A DNA stretch of 64,000 nt from positions 292,644 through 356,643 of the forward strand of contig NZ_FOHA01000002.1 of assembly GCF_900111355.1 (NCBI RefSeq), in the 5' to 3' direction. The DNA is from Isobaculum melis (GTDB lineage Bacteria; Bacillota; Bacilli; Lactobacillales; Carnobacteriaceae). The notes below the pieces were generated by a model that was not told the DNA's origin, ran no database searches, and saw nothing but the letters and a program-made list of their open reading frames with translations. This document shows, in pieces, positions 8,690 through 17,598 of this stretch. Made by a program: the position numbers and the translations under genes. Every line of letters starts with the position of its first letter. Positions within the stretch are counted from its first letter, which is position 1.

Positions 8690-8788
8690 GCTAATTGAGA
8701 GGAAATGATTTGTTCGCAATGATTCTATCTAATGAAGCGAATTTTTCACTATCTGATTGTGTACATTTCTAGTGATTTTAAAGAACTA

Positions 8789-9427
8789 TCAGCTTTCATT
8801 GTTAGCTGGCAAAGTTTGCATGAGCGCAAAGAAATGTTGGGCGTCACCAGTCCTAAAATAATCATACCAAAATGCTAATGTATCTGATTGAAAAACACCT
8901 AAACGCTCAATGATTTGCTTTGTCCACAACAAAGCGCCAGTAGAGCTTGCAGTAATCAGGTTATGATCCACTACAGATGGCTGATCTAGATAAAAACTTT
9001 GACCTTTATAACTAGGAGAAACCATTTCAAGAAATCCTGGTCCATTACTAGTATGTGAGCGGTTATCTAATAGCCCAGCATTAGCCAGTGCAGCAGTAGC
9101 GCCACAAATTGCACAGACCGTCGCACCTAAAGAAAGACATTCGCTTGCTTTTTCGATGATTGCCTGATGTTTTGGCTCATTCCATGTATCTGCACCTGGT
9201 AAGAGCAGCATGCTTGTTTCACTCACAACCATCTCATCAATGAGGCAATCAGGTACTATTTTTAGACCACCCATTGTATGGATTGGCTCTTTTGAATCAC
9301 TCACCATTTTGAGTGAGACTTGGTGATGTCCCTTTTTGAAAAATCGACCGGAATTTAGCTCTGAAAGAACATACCCGATTTCCCAGTCTGCTAATGAATC
9401 AAGAACATAAAGATAGATTGTAAACAT
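8789..9427 (-). CDS. DJ-1/PfpI family protein (class I glutamine amidotransferase-like)
   Basis: A 212-residue single-domain protein. The nucleophile elbow is visible in VCAICGATAALANAGLL (Cys near residue 107), preceded by LLLPGADTWNEP. Family members act as glyoxalases, deglycases, chaperones or amidases; the exact role cannot be told. It is 24 bp downstream of the isochorismatase-type hydrolase, so the two form an operon. Confidence 0.8.
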   Translation of the reverse strand: MFTIYLYVLDSLADWEIGYVLSELNSGRFFKKGHHQVSLKMVSDSKEPIHTMGGLKIVPDCLIDEMVVSETSMLLLPGADTWNEPKHQAIIEKASECLSLGATVCAICGATAALANAGLLDNRSHTSNGPGFLEMVSPSYKGQSFYLDQPSVVDHNLITASSTGALLWTKQIIERLGVFQSDTLAFWYDYFRTGDAQHFFALMQTLPANNES

Positions 9428-9451
9428 AAAACGCCTCCATTGTTTTTATTT

Positions 9452-9961
9452 TTATACTTCAAAGGTATGATTTGCTAGCAAATCATTTAACTGAATGATG
9501 TGACTACCTTTACTTTCATAATAGTGTAGCATTTCGTCAATTTTTCTTTTATCATAACTAGTCACACAATCTGCTAGAACATGGACAGCATAATTTGCTT
9601 TGCATAGGTTATAACAGGTTGATTTAACACAAATGGCAGCATCTGCTCCTGCTATGTAGAACTCACCTATTTCATTTTCACGAATAAAATCTGTAAATTT
9701 TTCACTCGTTAAAGCATTTCCTTTATATTTTGTAAACACATTTTTGGCTACTATTTTTAAGTCCGTTGCTAATTCAGCCCCAGGTGTGTTGGGTTTAAAA
9801 GTCCTTGTCCCCGCTGATAAATTTTCATGTCTGATATAAATAACATGAATCTTGTTAGCTACTGCCCAATCAATTGCTTGGTTAATTGAATCAATAATCT
9901 CTTTGTAATTCTTTGTGATATCATTTTGAATGTCGATAATGACTAAGGCTTTTTTCTGCAT
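9452..9961 (-). CDS. Cysteine hydrolase, isochorismatase family
   Basis: At 169 residues it has the triad expected of the family: Asp in VIIDIQND (about residue 9), Lys in FTKYKGNAL (about 79) and Cys in GADAAICVKSTC (about 111). This pattern fits amidohydrolases such as nicotinamidase-like enzymes; the substrate is unknown. Divergent from the WYL regulator across about 100 bp. Confidence 0.85.
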   Translation of the reverse strand: MQKKALVIIDIQNDITKNYKEIIDSINQAIDWAVANKIHVIYIRHENLSAGTRTFKPNTPGAELATDLKIVAKNVFTKYKGNALTSEKFTDFIRENEIGEFYIAGADAAICVKSTCYNLCKANYAVHVLADCVTSYDKRKIDEMLHYYESKGSHIIQLNDLLANHTFEV

Positions 9962-10060
9962 GCTATTTCCTCCTTTCTTTACTTTATCAGCATATCATGC
10001 AATTGTTGACATCAGTATGGCAACAATATACACTAATAAAAAAGAAAGGTTGTGCGTTTG

Positions 10061-10993
10061 ATGAAACTTGAAAGACTGATTAGCATCATTATGATTCTCC
10101 TTGATAAAGAACGGATCAGTGCACAGCAGTTAGCAGATAGGTTTGAAGTTTCCCTTCGCACAATTTACCGCGATATCGATGCAATCAATATGGCGGGGAT
10201 TCCAATTCGCTCAACCTCAGGCGTCGGAGGTGGCTTTGAAATCATGCCAAATTACAAAATGGATAATAAGGTCTTTTCAAGTACTGACCTTTCTGCTATC
10301 TTGATGGGACTTTCGAATGTGTCAAATATGCTACCAGGGGATGACCTCATCAATACGCTTGCAAAAGTTAAAAGTTTTATCCCTGCTGACAGAGCAAAAG
10401 AGATTGAATTAAAAGCAAATCAGCTCTGGATTGATTTAAGTCCATGGATGGGGAATAGGGATATACACCTTCACTTAGAAATGATTAAAGCGGCTTTACA
10501 GGAAAGAAAGCTCCTTTCTTTTTCCTATGCCGACCGTTATCAAAATAAAACAACCCGTTCAGCTGAGCCCTATCAGCTTGTCTTAAAAAGTGGTCATTGG
10601 TACTTTCAAGGCTATTGCTTAAAGAGAAATGATTTCCGCTTATTTAGACTGTCTCGCCTATCAGATTTACAAATCCAAGAGGACATTTTTATGCCACGTG
10701 ATTATCAAAAACCACAGTTAGATTTTACGGATATGTTGGCAACGATGCAAACAAGAATTACCCTTCGTATTCATCAATCTATCATGGAATGGGTACTTGA
10801 ACATTGTACTTATGAGCACTTTTCCCCAGATGGTGATGCGCACTACATTGTTAAATTCCCTTTCATAGAGAACGACTACTACTACAATATTCTTTTTAGT
10901 TTTGGTCATCAATGCGAGTGCATAGAGCCGGTACATATCCGTGAAGAAATAAAGCGTAGGATACATGATTTAGCGATCATATATGACAGTTAA
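10061..10993 (+). CDS. HTH / WYL-domain transcriptional regulator (YafY-like)
   Basis: Starts at ATG 10061 with AAAGG at 10046-10050; a GTG at 10052 is too close to that ribosome site. About 310 residues. An N-terminal HTH_11 winged helix (ISAQQLADRFEVSLRTIYRDI) is followed by a WYL domain (about 135-215; QLVLKSGHWYFQGYCLKRND) and a C-terminal extension. WYL domains bind ligands or nucleic acid. It probably controls the divergent isochorismatase/DJ-1 operon. Confidence 0.85.
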   Translation: MKLERLISIIMILLDKERISAQQLADRFEVSLRTIYRDIDAINMAGIPIRSTSGVGGGFEIMPNYKMDNKVFSSTDLSAILMGLSNVSNMLPGDDLINTLAKVKSFIPADRAKEIELKANQLWIDLSPWMGNRDIHLHLEMIKAALQERKLLSFSYADRYQNKTTRSAEPYQLVLKSGHWYFQGYCLKRNDFRLFRLSRLSDLQIQEDIFMPRDYQKPQLDFTDMLATMQTRITLRIHQSIMEWVLEHCTYEHFSPDGDAHYIVKFPFIENDYYYNILFSFGHQCECIEPVHIREEIKRRIHDLAIIYDS

Positions 10994-11043
10994 TAACAGA
11001 TAAAAAGACAAATAAGTTGTGACTAAAATAAGCAATCAAAAAA

Positions 11044-11083
11044 AGAGGTAGGAATAAAACGAACAATCGTTTTTCCTACCTCT
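11044..11083. terminator. Bidirectional terminator
   Basis: An 11-bp perfect stem (AGAGGTAGGAA / TTCCTACCTCT) extended by AAACGA/TCGTTT lies between the WYL regulator and the convergent GatZ-like gene. Confidence 0.8.
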
Positions 11084-11093
11084 ATGCTATTAT

Positions 11094-12362
11094 TTACCCT
11101 AAATTTTTAATACGTGTCGTAACACCTTTTAAGTTATAACACTCAGCGTAATCACGAATTGGGCGTTTAATATGGTCGATGACATAGCGTTGTCCATGAA
11201 TATGATGTTTCGCAAGGTTGCTATACATTACCTCAATTTCAGCTTTTACTGCTTCATCATTAAACGTATAGTGTCCTGCAATATCAAGGATTTCTTCTGA
11301 TAAAGCAGCATCCTTCATGATTTCATCAACGGTTAAATTGACTTGATCGCCCACCATCCATTTTCTCCAGCGTTCACTCTTAATCGCATGAACAAGTAAC
11401 ACTTCACGTGTATTTGATGGGGTTTCAATTAACCCATTTTCCACTAATTTTGCTTCTACAGCAGCTAAGTTTAAATAAGCGCGTGTTTCTTCTGTGCCAT
11501 ATTGTGGTGCTACGTTTGTGGCAGTAATTTCTGATGGAATATGCTCAAGCAAGGTGACATCATCTAAATAATCCCCATTATGCTCCTTCAAGCCCACACC
11601 ATATTGTTTGGCCATTTGTGCTAAATCATAGGCATTTTTAAAATTGAAGGTACCTACTTGTTCAGTTTTACGCGTTAAGGTACCAGTTTGTCCAACGATA
11701 AAGGTTGGCATTGGTAAACCGCGTTTTTCTAATTCCTCTTTTAAGCGTAAAATAAAGGTTTCATAGGTTTCAGTTGACGTTAATCCACCATTGGTTTCTT
11801 CTGTTCCCACTTCATAGCCAATTTCTGGTAAATTACGGGCTTTTCGTTCATTTTCACAAAATTCAATTAAATCTACAGTACGTTCTAAAACGGTATCTAA
11901 AGGAATCACTTTACCAATTTCAAATGGATCTTTTGTTGGATCAATCATTAATAAATCAAAGCCTGCTTCAATATCTGCTACATAGGATTGTTTACCTAAT
12001 TCCATCGCTTTTTCAAAGGGTAAATGGTCATTTCTTTCTTGGTCACGTTGCCAAGGTCCGCCATGATCGCGACACATATAGTAAAGATTGTCATAACCAA
12101 TTTCTGTAGCGACTTCTTCAACAGCTTTGGCAAAGGTAAATTGGTTCCAGCCATTGACATAGCCACCGCCTAATTCATCAGCATCTACTTGATTACGGCT
12201 GGCAATAAACATCACTGGATAATCATCTTCCTTTGAAAGCTCTAGTGTTGCTTGCACACAGTTTTTAGACATGGGTCCAATACCTAAAATTGTTGCACTT
12301 TCGCCAGTTTCTTGTAAGGTTAATAATCCTTGAACGACTTTTTTAATTGGTAATTTTTCCAT
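11094..12362 (-). CDS. D-tagatose-1,6-bisphosphate aldolase subunit GatZ/KbaZ-like
   Basis: A 422-residue protein resembling GatZ/KbaZ, the non-catalytic partner of class II tagatose-bisphosphate aldolase. It has an N-terminal TIM-barrel-like region with FIASRNQVDADELGGGYV and CRDHGGPWQR (about residues 100-110). No GatY/KbaY catalytic partner is in the window. It is the last gene of a fructose-type PTS operon, so it may act on that sugar phosphate. Whether it is only structural or catalyses something itself cannot be decided here. Confidence 0.75.
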   Translation of the reverse strand: MEKLPIKKVVQGLLTLQETGESATILGIGPMSKNCVQATLELSKEDDYPVMFIASRNQVDADELGGGYVNGWNQFTFAKAVEEVATEIGYDNLYYMCRDHGGPWQRDQERNDHLPFEKAMELGKQSYVADIEAGFDLLMIDPTKDPFEIGKVIPLDTVLERTVDLIEFCENERKARNLPEIGYEVGTEETNGGLTSTETYETFILRLKEELEKRGLPMPTFIVGQTGTLTRKTEQVGTFNFKNAYDLAQMAKQYGVGLKEHNGDYLDDVTLLEHIPSEITATNVAPQYGTEETRAYLNLAAVEAKLVENGLIETPSNTREVLLVHAIKSERWRKWMVGDQVNLTVDEIMKDAALSEEILDIAGHYTFNDEAVKAEIEVMYSNLAKHHIHGQRYVIDHIKRPIRDYAECYNLKGVTTRIKNLG

Positions 12363-12383
12363 ATTGCATTCAGCTCCATTCAG

Positions 12384-13463
12384 TTATTTTGTTGCTTCGA
12401 TATTTTTTTCGTTTTGGCTTCCTTCTTGTACAATATTTGGTTTTGTAAAATGCAAGATGGCTACTGAGATAAAGACACCAATAAACATTGAAATCACATA
12501 CCATAACTTACCATTTACAACTGGAAGAATAATTAAGCCACCATGTGGGACTAAGGCTTCAACATTGTTCATCATTCCTAAAGCACCACCAACGGCACTT
12601 CCGATAATAATAGCAGGTAAGACGCGTTTAATATCTTTGACTGCAAATGGAATTGCACCTTCTGTAATCCCAATTAACCCCATGAAAAAGGCTGAAATCC
12701 CTAAATCTCGATCTTCTGCTGTATATTTTTTGCGATCAATAAAAGTTGAAATTGCCATAGCAAGTGGTGGAATCGCTACTGCAATTCGATGGGCACCATT
12801 TGGTGCATAAATACCTTCTGCCATTAAAGCAAGGGTAAATGCTGTTGCTGTTTTATTAATTGGACCCCCCATATCAATGGCTGTCATTGCCCCAATAATT
12901 AAACCAAGTAAGATGGCACTTCCACCTTGTAAACTACCAAGTACATCAACTAGCCAGTTCATACCTGCACCAATTGGAACAGCAATAATGTAAATATAAA
13001 TGACACCTAACACAAACGTTGTCACAATTGGAACAATTAAGATTGGCATAATGGTTTTAATCGTTGCTGGTACTTTCCAGGTTTTACACCATTTCACAAA
13101 GTAACCAACTGCAACACCCATAATCATTGCGCCTAAAAACCCTGTTTTCACTTGAGACTCACCAATTGGATTATTGGCTACATACCCTAAAATCATTGCT
13201 GGAGCAATCCCAGGTTTTCCGGCTAAAGAGTACGCAATATAGCCTGATAAAAGGGGAATCATCATTGCAAAACCAGCGACACCAAGATCATTTAGATTTT
13301 GCATAAATGGATTGGTAATTTCCATCCCAGCATCAGTTGCTTTTCCTGTTGCTAAAGCAACTGCTAAGAAAATCCCACCAACGACAACTGCAGGTAACAT
13401 ATAAGAAACACCAGTATTAAAAGCTTTCTGTAACTCTTTCAACCCTTTATTATTCTTTGCCAT
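12384..13463 (-). CDS. PTS fructose-type transporter subunit IIC
   Basis: The start is ATG 13463, eight bases after GGAGG; the frame is open to a TTG at 13478 inside that ribosome site. About 359 residues with nine or ten hydrophobic segments. FruA-type motifs include FLGAMIMGVAVGYFV, GAMTAIDMGGPINKTA and GITEGAIPFAVKD. It forms the sugar channel and works with the IIA and IIB proteins encoded just upstream. Confidence 0.9.
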   Translation of the reverse strand: MAKNNKGLKELQKAFNTGVSYMLPAVVVGGIFLAVALATGKATDAGMEITNPFMQNLNDLGVAGFAMMIPLLSGYIAYSLAGKPGIAPAMILGYVANNPIGESQVKTGFLGAMIMGVAVGYFVKWCKTWKVPATIKTIMPILIVPIVTTFVLGVIYIYIIAVPIGAGMNWLVDVLGSLQGGSAILLGLIIGAMTAIDMGGPINKTATAFTLALMAEGIYAPNGAHRIAVAIPPLAMAISTFIDRKKYTAEDRDLGISAFFMGLIGITEGAIPFAVKDIKRVLPAIIIGSAVGGALGMMNNVEALVPHGGLIILPVVNGKLWYVISMFIGVFISVAILHFTKPNIVQEGSQNEKNIEATK

Positions 13464-13481
13464 GTTTTTATCCTCCAATGT

Positions 13482-13796
13482 TTATAATTTTTCTGCCTCA
13501 TCAATTGTTTCAACTGGACGCTTAATTACTTCTCCTGGATCAACCTGTAAGACTTTTCCAGCATCCATTTTTTCTTCAAAACGTTCTTCACCATCAATCC
13601 CAATCGCTACTGCTAAAATCACGATATCGGCTGCATCTACTTCTTCTTGCTCTAATTCATTTTCGATCCCCATACTGCCTTGGGTTTCAACTTTGACTTC
13701 ATACCCTCTTTTACGACATTCTTTTTCAATGGCTTCTTGCGCCATATAAGTGTGTGCTACCCCAGTTGGGCAAGCTGTAACTGCGACTACTTTCAT
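13482..13796 (-). CDS. PTS fructose-type transporter subunit IIB
   Basis: 104 residues. The phosphorylated cysteine lies in VTACPTGVAHTYMAQEAIE (Cys 9), the fructose-family IIB signature. It passes phosphate from IIA to the incoming sugar. Only 18 bp separate it from the IIC gene. Confidence 0.93.
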   Translation of the reverse strand: MKVVAVTACPTGVAHTYMAQEAIEKECRKRGYEVKVETQGSMGIENELEQEEVDAADIVILAVAIGIDGEERFEEKMDAGKVLQVDPGEVIKRPVETIDEAEKL

Positions 13797-13845
13797 GTTT
13801 ATTCCTCCTAATTATAAAAGCTGAACAGGCTAGCCAATATTTAAT

Positions 13846-14325
13846 TTAAATCGTGATAGAACTTAATAATTCATAAGCTTGGTTTACATCTGTGATTGCG
13901 AGTAATTGCGCTCTAAAGGTTTCATCTAACAATTTCTTACTAAGTTGAGAAATAAATTTTAAATGAATATTGTTTTCATTTTCTAGCGGCACCCCAATCA
14001 GAAAGATGAGCTTCACTTCTTCTTCATGTCCCTGTGTCCAAATAAAATCTTCTTTGGTTTGTAGGAAACCAATAAATGGTGCGCTAACTGTACTACTTTT
14101 CCCATGAGGGATGGCGATTTGATAGCCAATGGCTGTTGGAACTTCTGATTCTCGATTTAATACGGCTTCTAAAAAGGGTTGTTGCGCTGTAATCAATTGA
14201 TTTTCTGCCGCAGTTTCAACCAAATAGTGAAGTACCTCTTCTTTTGTTTTAGCGTCTTGTTGTAGTAAAATCATTTCTTTTTTGATGACATCCTTTGCAA
14301 CATTACTCACATTTATCACATCCAA
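13846..14325 (-). CDS. PTS fructose-type transporter subunit IIA
   Basis: 159 residues of the mannitol/fructose IIA type. The phospho-accepting His is in IGYQIAIPHGKSS (about residue 84). The reading frame overlaps the end of the regulator gene by 23 bp; the start may be TTG 14325 or a nearby GTG (14319 or 14310), and translation is probably coupled. Confidence 0.88.
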   Translation of the reverse strand: MDVINVSNVAKDVIKKEMILLQQDAKTKEEVLHYLVETAAENQLITAQQPFLEAVLNRESEVPTAIGYQIAIPHGKSSTVSAPFIGFLQTKEDFIWTQGHEEEVKLIFLIGVPLENENNIHLKFISQLSKKLLDETFRAQLLAITDVNQAYELLSSITI

Positions 14326-16252
14326 TCATTTTTCTAAAATCTTCTTTTTTGCTCATGAGATAGAGCTGGTTTAAATTATCTTTGTGCTCAACTATTTGAT
14401 AAATATCAGATAGGATGTTCCTAATTTCTTTTGTCTCTTTTTCGGCAATACAGACAATAAAAATGGTCTTAACGGCATATTCATTCCATTTGAAATATTT
14501 TTTATTTCTGACAACAGCAATCACTGTTTCTTTCACAAATTTTGGGTTACCATGGGGAATGGCAGCGCCTGTTGGTAAGTCAGTGCCCCCCATTTCTTCT
14601 CTTGCTTTAAGGCTTTCAACAAATTTTTTTGTAACATATTGTTGATCAACCAATTTTTTCCCAACGGTTTCTAATACGGCTTCTTTTGATTTAAAATTTT
14701 CATCAAAAAAGATCAAGTCATCCTTTAAGTATTTCCCTAAATGATTTAGTTTTTGTGTCTCGTCGGTTCCTTCTTGCGATAAGAAAAATTGATGATGATA
14801 GCTTTCAGAAATATTTTTGATATCTTGATCATTTAAGAAGGGAGAGACAACAATGACTTTTTTCTCTGGTACGGTTAAAGGGACTGTTGAAATAATCAAA
14901 TCAATGTCCGCCAAATCTAGCTGTGGGACTTCTCTAATAGAAGCAACTTCCATCATGTCAAAGGAAGGTAACACATTTTTAATACGATTGACTAATAATT
15001 CCGATGTCGCAATGCCCATTGGACAGACAATTAAGATTTTTTTGCTTAATTTCGTCCGCTCAATGGCTGATTGAAAGTAAATCGTTAAGAAACCGATTTC
15101 ATTTTCATTAAAGGCAACATTTAATGCTTCTTCATATTCACTTAGTACAACCCAAATGACATTGAAGGTTAAAGCAAATTCATTTTTGATTTGATGAATA
15201 AAAGGATTGTCTGTTTTAACTTTTGACTTCAAACGATAAATCATCGGTGGAATATGTGTTTTTAGCTGTTCTTGTAGCTTTGCATCCTGTGTGAAATCCA
15301 TATTTAAGGAATCCCCTACTTTAGCGATGATTTTTTCTACAAAAGCATCATCATTTGCCTCTTTTGGAAAAGGTTCAAAGCGATTTGAGAGTAAATATTT
15401 TGATAAATAAGCCACATCTTGTTTGGTATAAGTCACATTCAATCTTAAGGAAATTTTATTCAGCATCTGTTCTGCACTTTCTTCAAAGAAGACTTTAGGC
15501 TCCGCTGTTGGAACAGCAGGCTGGTTTCCTACTACCGGTGTTTGATGCTGCATGCGATAAACTAAAATAATCAATCGATTTAAAACATTGAATACATAAT
15601 GCTCTGCAATGACTGTTACATTGTTTTTGATATAAGCATACAAGACTCTAACGCAGGTTTTGACAAGATCTTCTCCATAATAAGCACTTAATCGTGCCAA
15701 TCTTTTTTCCTCATCTACCTCTAGCTGGGAAGCAAATTTTTCAAAGAGATAATGATTAAATTCTAGATAGGCTTTCTGGAAATCTTCCTCACTGCCAGCC
15801 AATCTTGTTCCCTGTCCATCACTGATTAAAGTTAAATGATTGCCATTTGTTAATTTTTTCTTTGCAAAGCTTAAATCATTTTTAATAGAAGTTTTACTGA
15901 CCATAAAGGTTTCAGAAAGCTGCTCAAATGTCACTTTCTGTTGTTGAAATAAAAGGAGTGCCATCATCTTTTCTCTACGGCCTGCTGTTGAGAAAGTATC
16001 TACTTCAAGCTTTGGTGCTGCTTGAATAGGCTGTGTTTCAAGCTTCTTTAAGCCAATCCCAATGCCTGGGCGTTTGTCTAGCTGAATCCCTTGTGGCTTT
16101 AACTGCTCTTCTATTATTTTTAAATCAGAATGAATCGTGCGCTCTGAAACATTCAATACTGCTGCATACTCTTTGGCTGTTTGATACCCTTTTTGTTTGC
16201 GTAAGATTGAAATAAATTGAACTTGCCTTTTGTTTAATTGAATGATAACCAC
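14303..16252 (-). CDS. PRD-containing PTS transcriptional regulator (BglG/MtlR family)
   Basis: A 649-residue multidomain regulator. N-terminal HTH domains (EYAAVLNVSERTIHSDLKII and FEQLSETFMVSKTSIKNDL) bind DNA. Two PRDs (about 190-410) follow, then a IIB-like domain with the Cys motif ILIVCPMGIATSELL, then a IIA domain with TGAAIPHGNPKFV. PTS components phosphorylate such proteins, linking the operon to sugar flux. Start GTG 16252 with AGG-type RBS. It heads the operon it presumably activates. Confidence 0.9.
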   Translation of the reverse strand: MVIIQLNKRQVQFISILRKQKGYQTAKEYAAVLNVSERTIHSDLKIIEEQLKPQGIQLDKRPGIGIGLKKLETQPIQAAPKLEVDTFSTAGRREKMMALLLFQQQKVTFEQLSETFMVSKTSIKNDLSFAKKKLTNGNHLTLISDGQGTRLAGSEEDFQKAYLEFNHYLFEKFASQLEVDEEKRLARLSAYYGEDLVKTCVRVLYAYIKNNVTVIAEHYVFNVLNRLIILVYRMQHQTPVVGNQPAVPTAEPKVFFEESAEQMLNKISLRLNVTYTKQDVAYLSKYLLSNRFEPFPKEANDDAFVEKIIAKVGDSLNMDFTQDAKLQEQLKTHIPPMIYRLKSKVKTDNPFIHQIKNEFALTFNVIWVVLSEYEEALNVAFNENEIGFLTIYFQSAIERTKLSKKILIVCPMGIATSELLVNRIKNVLPSFDMMEVASIREVPQLDLADIDLIISTVPLTVPEKKVIVVSPFLNDQDIKNISESYHHQFFLSQEGTDETQKLNHLGKYLKDDLIFFDENFKSKEAVLETVGKKLVDQQYVTKKFVESLKAREEMGGTDLPTGAAIPHGNPKFVKETVIAVVRNKKYFKWNEYAVKTIFIVCIAEKETKEIRNILSDIYQIVEHKDNLNQLYLMSKKEDFRKMIGCDKCE

Positions 16253-16381
16253 ATCCTATCTTTAGGGCGTATGTGGAGAGAATACGTTCATAACATTGCT
16301 GAAATAAACGGATACTACTTATGTTTAACACACGTCCTATCCTAGTTTTCTAACCTCCATTTAATGGTATTTCGCATTTGA

Positions 16382-16395
16382 TGTAAGCGATATCA
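16382..16395. promoter_or_regulatory. cre (CcpA) site upstream of the PTS regulator
   Basis: TGTAAGCGATATCA matches TGNAANCGNTNNCA at every fixed position. It lies just downstream of a TATAAT -10 on the minus strand (16415-16410), so the regulator-PTS operon should be repressed by preferred sugars. The rest of 16253-16560 shows no gene. Confidence 0.7.
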
Positions 16396-16560
16396 TTGAT
16401 TACACTTTGATTATAACGAGAGGAACCATTAATGAACATGACAAATCATTTCATGAAGTTTTGACGAGGATGTTTCAACTTGTTGCAATTGCGACTATGT
16501 AAAATTTGTACGGAAGGGTATTTTATTTCATCATAGCATATTCTGAAAGCTATTTTAGGA

Positions 16561-16602
16561 TAAAAATAAAGCCCACTGCTATCTAATGATAACAATGAGC
16601 TT
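16561..16602 (-). terminator. Terminator of the serine hydrolase operon
   Basis: A 14-bp stem containing three G-U pairs, a 4-nt loop and TTTATTTTT on the minus strand, just after the stop at 16606. Confidence 0.7.
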
Positions 16603-16605
16603 GGC

Positions 16606-17598
16606 TTATTCTGTTAATATTGCAGGCAATATATAATCCTTCACTAATGCAATACGATCCTTTGGCTGACGTATAAAATCAGAGGTAATCGCTACAACCA
16701 ATTCTTCCTTGGGGACACAATAAATCATATTACCTCCATCCCCTAAGGCTGCAAATGTCTCAAAAGGTTCAGCTTCTAACCACCATAAATAGCCATAATG
16801 ATGTGGGGTCATTTTAATAGAATCCTGTACCCACTCTTTAGAAATAATTTGCTTTCCCTCCCATTTACCTTGATTCAAATAAAGCATCCCAAAACGTGCC
16901 ATATCCTGAGCAGTTGTTGTCAAACCCCAACCACCAGTTGTATGTCCTTGAGGATCCTTTACCCAACCTCGCACCTTTTCACCAAAAAGCTCCTCATAAC
17001 CAAAGCCTGTCATCTTGTAATCAGGAATTTCTCTCATACCAATTGGTTTAAATAAAAACTCATTTGCAAACTCCCTTGCACTTTTCCCCGTTGCCTTAGT
17101 TAAAATGATAGAAAGTAAGTGTGCACCTGAAGTGGCATATTTAAACGCACCAATCTGACCATTTTTACCAAGTAAGTCTAATGTAAACTTCCCCCAATCA
17201 GGTTGCCTACACAAGCGTTCAAAAGGTTCGTGGTAGTTTCTAAAAGCATAAGGTGCAGTCATTGTCAGTAAATGCTTAATGGTCACAGCTTTTTTCTGGA
17301 TTTCAGCAGGATGGACAATATATTCAGGAAAAAAAGCTAACACCTTTTGGTCCACACTTTCAATCAAGCCTTGATCAATAGCTATGCCTATCAAAGCTGA
17401 AATCACACTTTTAGTAACAGAAGCAACCTTCTGAGGTGCTTTGGCAGTTACCCCATTAAGATAATGTTCATAAGCAAGCTGGCCTTTTCGGGCAATCACA
17501 ATACCTGTCAAATTGCGGTATTCTGTATTGATTACCCCTTCAAGTTTTGAAAGCTCTTCACTACTCATACCAATCTGTTCTGGCGTCACTTTTTTCAT
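16606..17598 (-). CDS. Serine hydrolase, beta-lactamase class C family
   Basis: 330 residues with the SxxK nucleophile motif S60-V-T-K63, a Tyr motif in FKYATSGAHLLS and an HTTGGWG stretch at the KTG-like position. No signal peptide, so it is probably cytoplasmic and not a classical penicillinase; family members are esterases or peptidases. Its ATG overlaps the UvrA-like gene stop by 4 bp (ATGA), so it belongs to that operon. Confidence 0.85.
   Translation of the reverse strand: MKKVTPEQIGMSSEELSKLEGVINTEYRNLTGIVIARKGQLAYEHYLNGVTAKAPQKVASVTKSVISALIGIAIDQGLIESVDQKVLAFFPEYIVHPAEIQKKAVTIKHLLTMTAPYAFRNYHEPFERLCRQPDWGKFTLDLLGKNGQIGAFKYATSGAHLLSIILTKATGKSAREFANEFLFKPIGMREIPDYKMTGFGYEELFGEKVRGWVKDPQGHTTGGWGLTTTAQDMARFGMLYLNQGKWEGKQIISKEWVQDSIKMTPHHYGYLWWLEAEPFETFAALGDGGNMIYCVPKEELVVAITSDFIRQPKDRIALVKDYILPAILTE

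Noticed and set aside
12364..12810. Plus-strand 148-codon frame opposite the PTS IIC gene
   Set aside because: Antisense of a membrane protein gene; composition follows from the sense strand.
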